From Micractinium sp. NFX-FRZ (lineage: Eukaryota; Chlorophyta; Trebouxiophyceae; Chlorellales; Chlorellaceae): 64,000 nt of DNA. The notes below the pieces were generated by a model, which saw only the letters and a program-made list of their open reading frames with translations, made no database searches and was not told where the DNA came from. Positions 40,076 to 51,018 of the stretch are shown here, piece by piece (within the stretch, counting starts at the first letter, position 1; every line of letters starts with the position of its first letter). The stretch spans positions 62,001 to 126,000 of the forward strand of contig JAPTJF010000001.1 in NCBI GenBank assembly GCA_029339195.1. The letters run 5' to 3'. The position numbers were made by a program, and so were the translations under genes.

Positions 40076-40281
40076 ACCTGACCTAGCGTACGCTTGGCTA
40101 GGCAGTCGCTGGCAGGATGCTTACGGAGGTTGCCGCTCTGCCAGCTGGCCCGCTGCACCCGGGGGACCGGCGTGCGCGGGCAAGAGAGCGGGCGAGGCTG
40201 AGCGTCAGCAGGGCGCAGCGCTCAGCGCGGCTGGCAGGCAGCACCGCTGCCTGCCGCCACCATTCTCCTCCCAGCCGACCC

Positions 40282-40286
40282 TGTAA
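40282..40286 (+). terminator. Probable polyadenylation signal of RPL9
   Basis: TGTAA, 207 bases after the RPL9 stop. Confidence 0.55.
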
Positions 40287-40907
40287 GCACCCGATAGATG
40301 TGAGCAGTTTGGAAGCGGAGCTGGGGCGAGGGCTATGTGCCCGACTGTGGCTGCCCAAGCACGAGGGGAAAGACTTGCTACGGTCTACCGTACGACTGAC
40401 TGGCCCTGGTGCAGAGCTGGCACGATGCCTTGCAACACACTCTGCATTGCCCGAGACAACCCAGGTGCAGAATAATTTGAGAAACCATGTGTGTTCAGGC
40501 GTGCCAGAAACGGGTTGATAGTTCAGTAGGCCATGCCCCAACCGCCCCCACCCGCCGCAAGCGGGACGCCACCTGTCGCCGCCAACACGAGGCAGCGGGG
40601 TGCTGGAGACGCGTCTCACAGGGCCCAGCGCTTGTTTTTATCGAGCCGCGCCCTCTGTGGCCTCGTGCAATAACAAAAAGCGGGCAGCCACTTGCCGACG
40701 CGGTCGAAGAGGTGCTCTGCGCATTCTGACTTGACAGCAGCGACTCCCGGTTCCTGAAAGCGAGCAACAAATTGTGTTGGCTGATTGTGAGCTTGAAAAG
40801 GGCCGAGCACGCTCTGTCTGACTGGCGCTTCTTTGGGCTTTCTGCTTCTTGTGCAGCCTTCGGCAGCCTTACCTCACTGCGGCATCCTATTAGTGCACTC
40901 CGACCCG
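40287..40907. other. Intergenic region, RPL9 to MscS-like gene
   Basis: Holds the promoter and leader of the MscS-like gene. No additional gene is supported. An in-frame ATG at 40833 would add 25 hydrophobic residues to the channel. Confidence 0.45.
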
Positions 40908-43900
40908 ATGGAGGGCCCCGACGGCGGGCCCGGTGCGGCTGCACAAGCAGGTGCAGTGGCTGGCGGCGTTGGCGCCGCCGCTGGCAGCGGCAGCCGCCCG
41001 CCGCTGCCACCACTGCGGCAGGCAGGCGCTGCTGCAAGGCCGCTGCATGGCACCCAGATTGACCGTGCGGCCTTCCTCAACCCGCTGCATTCCTATGTCA
41101 GCGAGCCACCCAACACTCTGGCAGCGATGCAAGACTACGCGCAGGAGCTGCTGGCTCAGCAGCAGCAGCAGGGGCAGGCGGCGGCGCAGCTGCAGTTGGC
41201 GCAGCAGGCGCAGCAGCACGGGGGAATAGAGCTGCCGCAGTTGTCGCCGACCTCCACAGCGCAGGCGTTTGAGCGGCCGCAGCACTTCCAGCTGGCGCCG
41301 CACATGGCCAGCCCCCGCCGCCGCACGTCATCGGGCGCAGCAGCAGGTGGAGCAGGCGATGCGGCGGCGACAGACGCTGCGGCACGCAGCAGCGGCAGCA
41401 CCGCCCCAAACCCACGCCTTCGCACCTCCATTGGTAGGTTGCCATCCGCGTCGCGCCGCTGCCGCTGCCGGCCGAATGCACCAGCAGCCGTCCATCCCGG
41501 CGGCATGCACGGCAAGTGCCCTGTCCACCTATACAGCACGGCCGGATATGCACTTCCACCGAAACATGGCCCTCCCTGTGCATCCTTGCTCTGCTGATCA
41601 TTGCTGCTGCTTCAAGCTGCCTGCAGGCTGGGTCACCTCACGCAGCCCCTCATCAGAGAAGCAGGCCTCCATCTTGGAGCACAGGGTGGCTGGAGACCTG
41701 ATCATGCCCGACAGAGGGCCCCCTCCAGCCGCCCGTGGCGCCGGCGCCGGCCGCGCCGCAGGCTCCCCCGCCAAGGATGGCCTGCGCCGGCGGCCCACCC
41801 TGCGGCCCAGCATCCAGTCCCAGGGCCCGGCCTCGCCCTCGCCCAAGGGCGGGGCGCGTGTGGAGCCGTCGGGGGCCTCGCCCAGCAAGAAGCCGGAGGC
41901 AGCTGGCGGGGACGAAGACGAGGTGAGGGCTGCTTGATTACCGATGTGATTACCGATGTTGATTACCGATGTTGTGGAGCACGCGCTGCACCCAGGATTG
42001 TAGTGAAGCAGGTGGACGGGTCGCTGGCGGCCATGCTTGGCTGTTTGTGTGCCTGGAAGTTGGCCGTCGCCCACCACCTCCACGAGCGGCCATCCGTGGC
42101 AGCTTGCGTCACTAACGCGTGCTGCAGCTCATGGGCATGTTCATGTGTTCATGTCCAGTCCCTGGCATCTCGGGCTCCATGCCGGGTGCCAGACCCGGTG
42201 CCAGCGTGCGTGCCCTCCATGCCTGTCGTTTGTTACCTGGCATTGCCACCTGTCCGCCCTCACCTGCCCCTTCCTTGCGTCGCTCGCATTCCATTTCCCT
42301 ACATTACCTCGATGTCTGCACGCTGTGGGCTGCAGGAGAAGGACGACATGGAGTCCCTGGACTTTGATGGGGAGCACAAGCCGTGGTACCGCAAGCGCAC
42401 CTTCTGGATTGTGGCCGGCCCGCTGCTCGTCAGCCTGGTCTTCGTGCTGGCGGTGCGTGCCCGGCTGCAGCTGCTGCCTGTCGGAGCCTGAGGGGTTGGG
42501 GCAGGCGTGCTGCTGGCTGTGATTGTGGCGGGTGCTGCCCAATCCAATTTTCAGCACCAGCAAGAAAGTCGGCAACAGCTAGGGTGCCGCTCGAGAGGTC
42601 TCATGCCGCACAGGGCTCCAAGTGGCAGGGGGCAGTAGCACCCATGTTAATGTGCTTCACACCTGTGTGCCAACGTATCTGCAGGGCACGCTGTACATCA
42701 CGTTGAACAAGACGGAGAAGATCAGCAACTTTGAGATGTGGCGGCTCTGCTACTTCCTGGCAGGGTGCGCGTGTGTGGGTGCAAAGCCCGCCTCTCAACC
42801 GCGCGCCGCCCGTCTTGCGTGCCATGCGGAGCTGCTTGCACACTGGCTGCGTCGGCAGGGCTGGCAGCAAGCTCCCCTGGCCTGCCCTCCCTCTGATCCC
42901 CCCCACTCTACTCTCAACCCCACCGCAGGGTGCCCATCATCTGGTGGATTGGCCGTGGCTCCATGAACTTTGCTGTGTGGGCGGTGGAGAAGACGATGTT
43001 CACGTGGCAGGGGGTGCTGTACTTTGTCTACGCAGTCCGGGTGGGTGTGGCGCAGCGTGTGCTTGCTTGGGACAGTGGGTTGTGCTGGTCGCCACGCCGG
43101 TGCTGGTCGCCACGCCGCGCAGCATCACAGCAGAAGGCGTGGCGGCGTTGTTTGCATGGCATGGTCTGGGGATCCTCAGTGTTGGGCTCAGCCCACGGCA
43201 ATGTCCCGGATGTTTCAGCTCAGGTCAGGAAACTGCCCACCCGCCCTGGCCTGCCCAGCTGACATGCAGTGCCGTTCTGTGTGCTATCACCCTCAGCCAG
43301 CCTGCGTTGTGCCCACTGGCCTTCTCCTGCCCCCACCCCAGCAGTGCATCCACCCTACCCTGCCCTGTGCCGCCCCGTGCTGCCTGCCCTGCAGCGCCCC
43401 ATGTCAAACGTCATCCGAGCGGGCCTGACCACAGGGTGGGTATGCTGGCAGCGAGGGGCACAAGCCAGCGGAGGGACCAGCCAGCCACATGCTTGGGGTG
43501 GCATGTGCATGGGGCACTGCCAGCCCTGGACTTGCAGCACTGAAGGGCGAACCACGGTGCATTTCTCTAAGCTGGCTTGGCCGCGGACTTGCCGCCGCGC
43601 TGCAAGCACCGACTCGTCCATTCTTCTGTTTGCCTGCTTGCCTGTGTTGCCTGCCATGGTGCAGGTGGTGGGCTCTAATGATGACCAGCTTCGCCGATTC
43701 CCTGGACAACTCGCTGCTCAAGGCGTACCAGATTGTGCTCAAGGTAGGGGGTAGAGAGCGGCAGGGAGGCTGGCCAGCTGGTGGGCCCGGCCCGAGCAGC
43801 CGGCTGGTGTACTGACCCTGATGGCCGCTCCTCCCCACCTGCCAGTTACCCACCAGCCTGCCCTGCCTCTGCCCCTGCCTGCCTGCCTCCACCTTGTGTG

Positions 43901-46900
43901 CAGCTGCTGGGCTGCCTGACGCTCTTCATGACCGCCAACCTGCTGAAAGTGCTGTTTGCCAAGATGCTATCCTCCAAGTTCAACCAGCACTCGCACTACG
44001 CCAAGATGCACCAGGCGCTCAAGCGGGTATGTGTGCATTTGTTGCACCCGTGCCAGGCACAGGGCACAGGCGCGCACACAGGTGCAGCTGCGCCCTGCAG
44101 GCACTGCAGCTGCCGTACGCCGTACTGCCGGGGTGCCCCGCCGCAGGCTCTCCTTGCTGCTGTGTCCCGCCCTCTGCATCGTACTGACCGCCAACGCCCT
44201 GGCCCTCTCTCCGCTCCGCTCCGCTCGCGCTGCCCGCCTGCAGGAGTACCTGCTGCACACCCTGCTGCAGCCCCGTCAGAACTATGCTGAGCTGGAGGGG
44301 CTGGAGGGGGATGAGGAGGACGAGGAGGGGGGCGACGATGGGGGGGAGGGTGGCGCCGGCGACTTGGACCACGCTCACTCAGGTGAGGGGAGGGCACAGG
44401 GGAAGGGCAAGGGTTGCGTGCTGCATTGGTGCGAGCACTTGCTAGCAATCAAAATCAATCGTACCATGAAGCCTGGTCCCCGCTCCCTCGTGGCCGTGAG
44501 CCCTGCCCTATGCTCCCCCTTGGTCATGAGCCCGGCCCCATGCCCTCGCCCTTGCCTCATGCAGCCCCCGCGCGCCTGCACCGCCCCCAGAGGCAGTCCT
44601 CGATTCAGCGGTTGTTCCGGAAGAGCGGGCTGTTTGGGTCACGGCGGCACGGCCCCCCGCGGCTGGGCGATACCAAGGACGGCCAGCGCAGCTTCAAGGA
44701 CAAGGTGAGCAAGATGGGGAACAAGGCGGTGTCTAGTTGTTGTTATTGTGCTTAAGTCGGCACAGCTTAAAGGGCAGGGCGAGGGAGACGTGGCTGCTCT
44801 GTTATTGTTGTTGTTGTGGCGGTGGTGGTGGTGGGGCCCACAGACCTAGCCAGACAAGGCGCTTCAGTGCGGCCTAGTGGCGCAGCTGACGTGTTTGGGG
44901 CTGTGGTGGTCAAAAGCCAGCTGTGCAAGGATGAGTTATGGTCAGCGGGGCCCGGGAGGCGTTGTGCCGCTGCATCCTGTTGTCCACGAGCCCCATGCAC
45001 CGGCTCCACACTTGTCCTGACAATGCCTGTGCCCTACGTGTGAATGTTGGCCCTGCAGGTCCTGTTCTGGCGAACCCCTGATGCCAAGGACCTGCAGCCG
45101 ATTGACGAGGGGGAGGAGGAGGAGGGGACGGCTGGCGGGGAGGGCGGGGAGGGCAGCCGGCGCGGCAACAAGGCGGAGGACCACCTGCCACCCGGGGCGG
45201 TTGCGGTAGACATTGCTGCCGACGGGTGCAGGGACAGGACGACGCCAGAGAGCCCCCTGCTGGCCAACTCTCCCACCACATCGGCCATGCTGTCAGCGGC
45301 GGCAGTGGCGGCAGTCGGCGCCGCATCCAAGGCGCCGGTGGCCGCATCGGGCACCCAGCATTCCACGCCACACCCCAGCCCGCCGCCGGTGTCCAAGCTG
45401 GTGCGCCACCGCAGCGATGCGCTCGAGGCTCTGGGCCTGCAGCAGCCGCACAGCCCGCGCCTGCCGGCCTCCGGCTCGCAGACGCCCTCTGGGCGGCGCA
45501 GCAGCGGTGACCACCCGCCGCATGGATCAGGCTCCTTTGCAGTGGATGCTGAGCATGGGAGGCAGCTGCCGCCGGTGCGGGTGTCGCAGGGCGCGGCCAG
45601 CGGCGGCGGCGCAGGCGGCAGCGGCGACCCGAGCGTGCACGGCGCGCGGGCGCTGGGGCGTGCGCCACGTGTTACCGGTGACGTTCTCAGGCGCTCTGCC
45701 TCCATGCAGTCCATGCGCTCTGTGCGATCGCAGCAGGCACAGCAGGCGGCGCAGCAGGCGGCGCAGCAGAGCGGCGCGGCGGCTGCCAAGCAGGTGGGGT
45801 GCAGGGCTGGGCGGGGGGGGGGCGGGGCGTGCTGCCTGCTGAGGAAGCGCTGTGCACGGTAGTGGCAGCGGCCTGCTTGTGCTGTGTGTGCAGGCTGGAA
45901 GATGGTGGCATGCAGGGACGGCTCCTGCCTGCTTCCTAGCTCTGGCCGCCCACGATTCACAACCACAACTCCCTTCCTCCCCTCTATGCGTGCTTTGCAG
46001 CGAATCCTGGAGCACGCGGGCAGCAGCAGCAGCCGGCGTGACAGCGCCAAGTCGGTGTCGCTGATGGCGCTCAAGATGTCCAAGATGGAGAAGTGAGCGG
46101 TGCTGGGAGCTGTGGGTGTTGGTCGAGTGAACCCTGTACAACAACACACTGATTGACAATGCCGGGCGCATCCCACACGGTCCGTCACAGCTGCGCGGCG
46201 GCAGGTGTGCGTGACTGCTCAGCTTCCGCCGCCCCTCCTGCCTGCCCGCCCGCCCCGCCGCCTGCCTGCCTGCAGGTACATCCGCAAGCACGCGCTGGAG
46301 GTGACGTTCAAGGACGCCCTGAACCGCATGGAGCGCAGCGAGCGGGTGACCTCTGAGCTGGAGGCCAAGAAGCTGGGCTTTTACCTCTTCCACAATGTCA
46401 AGTCCGACTTCAACAGGTGAGCGCTGCAGTGCTTTTTCCGAGTGCTTCGTGGCATGTGTGTGAGGCATGTGCTGGGCTTCCGCCTCTTGCCCAACGTCAG
46501 CTCTGCCTTCCAAAAGGCCGCATGGACTGAGCGGGGCCTGGAGCGGACGAGCCAGCCAGCCCACAACCACCCGCCCTAGTCGCATCCCGCGCCATCCCAA
46601 CCTGCTGCAGAATAATCGAATCCCTGCCGCTCCCTTATAATCCCCCCACACTCCGCTCACCACCCGTACCTTCCACCTGCCCCCTTGCCCTGTCCACCAG
46701 CCTACACCGCTCACCATCCACCATCTGTTCACCCACCCACCACCTACTCACTCGCCCCACCTACTGTCATCTGCAGGGATTACATCATCCTGGAGGACCT
46801 GGAGCAGTTCCTGGATGAGAAGGATGCCAAGGCGGCCATGGACATGCTGGACGGGGACGGCAACGGGCAGGTCAACGTGCAGGTGGGGGCACGCTGGTGA

Positions 46901-49563
46901 TGGCATGAGCAGTGGTGGGGGATGGGAGGACGGAGGGGCAGGGCAGGGTGGGGTGGGGGGTGGGGCTGGCAGTCGGGTGAGTATGCCGGTCTGCCCAGTC
47001 CAGGCTGGGCACGCCCAAGTCGGTACACCTTTTGAACTGCCCGACTGTCCAGCCACCCTCACACCTGTCGCTCTCTTCATCCCTGGCGCGCGCTCACCCC
47101 TTCCTCCTCCGCACGAACCAAACCCAACCAACTGAGCGCAGGAGTGCTGCGGCGCCATCGCCAAGGTGTTTGTTGAGCGGCGCAACCTGGCGGCCTCCCT
47201 GAAGGATGCGCGCACCATTGTGGGCAAGCTGGAGACGGTGAGCAGCAGGGGGCTTGCCGCGCTGGCACCGTTGAGCATGTTGCTGCTCTGTTTTTGCTGG
47301 TCTTCTGTCGTTCTGCGGCTCTGCTGCTGCGCTGCGGCTCTGCTGTTGTTTTCTGGCTCTGCTGTCCTGCGTTTTCGCTGCACAGTCCACAGGCGCGAGC
47401 GTGGGACAGCTGGAGACAGTGGGCACCGGGGGGCCAGCAGCACTGCAGATGCATGCATGCGTCCACCAACTTACTGCACCGGCTTCGAGTTGCGGCACCG
47501 GCTGCCCTGCTGCTGCTGCTTGTTGCTGTGGCTGCCCAGCAGCACTGCCCCGGGTGGTGACAGCGCTGCCACTGGCACACCCGCCAACCGCGGCAGCAAC
47601 TTGCACTCATGCCCCCTCCACTATGCCCTTGACATCACCCCGATCCTGCTGTGCCATGCTGTGCTGCCGCCAGGTCATCGGCGTGGTGCTGCACATCTTC
47701 ATGGGCTTCCTCTACCTCATCATCTTCAATGTGGACGTCATGAAGACCTGGGCAGGCTTCGCCTCCCTCTTCCTGGGCTTCTCCTTTGTGTTTGGCAACT
47801 CCATCCGCACGACATGTGAGCCTGGGGGAAGTGGAGTGGCAGGGAGGGAGGGGCGGGAGAGGGGAATGGGAGGAAGGGGGCACACTGCCGTTGATGTCCC
47901 AACACCAGGCAGTGGTGCACGTTCCATTCAGGACAGGGGGGCCATCATCCTCTGCTCCTGATCCGCACGCACCCTGCTGTTGCACAGCTGACATGAGCAC
48001 CGATTTTCTCACACACGCCTTCTCGCCATGTTGACCTGACGCCCGCAGACGAGAACGTGGTGTTCCTGTTCCTGGTGCACCCCTACGACATCGGCGACAC
48101 ACTGTGGCTGGACAACGACCAGGTCAAGGTGGGGCAGGCCTGGGGGCCCGGCGCAGGGCGGCGGGCGCTGGGCTATTGCTGAGGTGGGAGGTGGAGGTGG
48201 GGTTTCAGGCTGGCAGGCAGAGCGATGTCCCTGCCTGCGCCCAGGTCCCTGCACGGCCATCCCCCTGTTACCCCCGCCGTCTGCTCGCTGCCTTTCGTAC
48301 TATTGAATACTGCCGTGACCCCTGAATGCACACCCCATCCATTCTCCACCCCTTGGACAGGTGGAGGAGATCCACCTGTCGTTCACCGTCCTCATGAACT
48401 CAAACAACGGGCGCATCTGGTGAGCCGCAGCCCTGCCTGCCTTCTGCTGCTGACGCCCGCCGCGCACGCCATTGGTGTTCAAGCTTGCCTGCCTGCCTGC
48501 CTGCCATGCTGCACGCCACCCATTTTCCAGCCCCACCCGCCCGCCCACCTGCCTGGCCGTCCATCCGCCCACACAGCTGCCCCTGCCGTCCAGGGGCGCT
48601 TAGTCACCTGCTCGCCGCTGGTGCCACTGCTGCCGCTGCCCTGCTCCCCTTGCTGCCCCTCACCACACCCCTGCCCTGCTCACCTCCTCCTCCCCCTTCC
48701 TGCCTCAGGTACCCCAACGAGAAAATCCGGGTGGTCCCCTTCATCAACCTGACCACCTCTGGGAACAAGGGGGAGTCGTTCAAGGTGGGCGCCTGCCTGG
48801 CTGGCTGCTTGGGGCCAGGCAGGCACTCGCCTGGCATGGGCGGCTTGTTCCAAAGGCACCCCCAGCTGTGCTGAAGCAATCCACGCACAAAGTGTTCGCA
48901 GTTACGCATTGTGCTGCTCCCTTTCCCCCCTCTCCATCCTCCCCCTGCAGGTGCTGGTCGACCTGGGCACCCCCAGCAGCGTGCTGGACCAGCTGCGCTC
49001 TGCCGCCGAGGGCGTGGTCAAGGCCAACCCCAAGGAGTTCAATGGCACCGTGGGCGTCAGCCTGCGCGAGGGCGGCGGCCCCCTCAAGCTCACCATCAGC
49101 GTGTACTGGGAGTTCTCGCACTCGGGGGCCGACAGCGGGCGGTGCTCGCGCAACCGCACCAAGATGCTGGCCGCGCTGTCGGGTGGGTGGGGCGGGCGGG
49201 CGGGCGGCACGGGGTGCAAGGGCAGGGAGGGCAGCGATGGGAGGGTTGCATGAATTCTGGGCGGGTGGGCACACAAAGGTGCTGGTCGCGCTGGTTGGGA
49301 GGGGCCAGGGGAGTGGTTGGCTCATGAGGGCCGGCACCATGTGCTCAGCAGGCATAATACCTTGCAGCGCATGCCAACCGTGCGCCTCAAACCCTGCGAT
49401 GACCCTGCTGCCCACCGGCTGCTGCCCTGCAGAGGCGCTCAAGAGCGCAAACGTGCGGTACACCTGGCCCGCCACAGCAGACGGCGGGCATGCGGCATCG
49501 TCGGCAGCCGCGGGCAGCGATGAGCAGGCGGCGGCGGGGGCCAACGTTGCCATGCTGCTGTGA
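40908..49563 (+). CDS. MscS-like mechanosensitive channel with EF-hand (21 exons, 1180 aa)
   Basis: Predicted tension-gated ion channel of the eukaryotic MSL type. N-terminal about 290 residues are low-complexity; helices begin near 297 (WIVAGPLLVSLVFVLA) and continue through exons 4-8. A long acidic/Ser-rich loop (exons 9-12) follows, then an EF-hand loop DGDGNGQVNVQE at 899-910, the pore-lining pair at about 942-985 (GFASLFLGFSFVFG), and the MscS beta domain (FLFLVHPYDIGD). Exons: 40908-41433, 41627-41922, 42336-42452, 42685-42764, 42929-43040, 43395-43435, 43665-43743, 43904-44026, 44244-44382, 44565-44704, 45059-45793, 46001-46092, 46276-46416, 46777-46882, 47142-47237, 47674-47815, 48049-48128, 48361-48419, 48709-48784, 48951-49182, 49433-49563. 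All phases agree. An upstream in-frame ATG at 40833 is possible. Which membrane it occupies is not shown. Confidence 0.92.
46466..46516 (+). repeat. Ghost copy of the MscS-like exon 13 3' end
   Basis: Resembles 46366-46417 with offset 100 bp (CTGGGCTT..CCTCTTCC pattern retained). The donor is lost, reading AAAAGG where the real junction is ACAG|GTGAGC. Confidence 0.7.
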
Positions 49564-50223
49564 GCCACGCGCTTTTGGACCAGCGCCAGCTCAGTTGGAC
49601 AGCTTCCACCAGTCTCCAACTGCACCAGTTGTACTTGAACAGCACTCACTGCAAGCCAGAAGTGCGAACCTTGCCTAACCAATGTTGTGCTATTTCTGAT
49701 AGTTGTCGGCCTTCCCACTGCGCCACAAATTTCTTATTCATTGTGCCAGCCTGCACGCTTGCGTTCACTCTCACGCACTTCTCCCTGGCTGGCAAGCTTG
49801 CGCAATTCCCTGCTGTGCCTGTCGCACTCCCCAATTTGTCTTCTTCTGAGATGCCGTGTTGCTGAATTTGAGCGGGTGATGTCAGCACGACGCCGCGTAC
49901 CAAGTCGATCATTCACAGATCCATGCCCCAGCTGCACACCAGGAGCAGCTGCGGCAAAGGGTGTGTCCTGTTCGGCTACCTACTGCTGATATCGTCAGGT
50001 AGGGGTGTGGCAGGAGATGGTAGCATCTGCACCTGCGCCCACACCATGGGCAGCGCCCCTGATCGCACTCACGAAGTTATGTTGCTCTGTCAGTCACACT
50101 CCCCCACATTGCTTATTCACAACAGGGGGACCTCAGCGCTGTGCAGCTTTCTAACAATGCCCTCCAGGGGTTGCAATTGGCCAGCAGCAGCAGCCTGGGA
50201 AAGCTGGTAGCGCTGCCCAGCCC
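49564..50223. other. Convergent intergenic region
   Basis: 660 bases between the MscS-like stop (plus) and the Myb/HNH-like stop (minus). It is less GC-rich than its neighbours, as expected for 3' untranslated DNA. No TGTAA and no gene was recognised. Confidence 0.5.
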
Positions 50224-50981
50224 TCACGCCACTGCCCGCTGCGCTGCCTCCTGGTCCAGCGCTTCTACCAGCTTCCGGCCAATGTTCCGGACTTGCTTCT
50301 GCAGCAGGGAATATGGGGGACACGCGTCACAAAAGGCGGCGGCGCCGACCTGGAAACCGGTGGGGAAGGTAGGTGGGTGCCTTGCATGCCGCACACGCAC
50401 AGATACATGTGCGTCATCCCCGCTGCTTCACATCCCTTCCTCGCTGCGCCTCACGTCAGTCAGCCCCGCCAGCTCGCCTCCTGCCCACTCCAGCAGCGTC
50501 TTCCAAGGGAGGCACATCCCCGGCTGGTGGAACAGGCGCACCCCCTCCAGCACCTTTGCGCGCTGCGTGGCGGTGAACTGCAGTGAGGCGGGCGCAACAC
50601 ACATGTTGAGATCATCGAAGGGGCGGGCACGGAAGCAATCCTGCTGTGTGTGTGAGTGTACACAGGCAGGAAGGGCACCACAGTAGGTCAAACATGGCAG
50701 GTCCATGAAGCGGTCCGCATCCATTGCGTGCATCATCCCCCTGGCCCGGCTTACCTTCTGCTTCCTGCCATCTGTAGATGGCTCAGCTGTGGCTACCTGC
50801 TGCTGCTGCTGCTGCTGCTGCCCCTGCGGCTGCTGCTGCTCCGCAAGGGCGCAGCGCTGCTGCACCAGATGTGATGCAAGCTGCATGTGGTAAGCCGGTT
50901 GCTCTTGCAGCAACGGCTTTCTTCCTGCTGCTGGTGCTGCGGTGCATTGGTTGGCTTGCTGCACAGGCTTGCCGCCACTCC

Positions 50982-51018
<37 letters not shown>

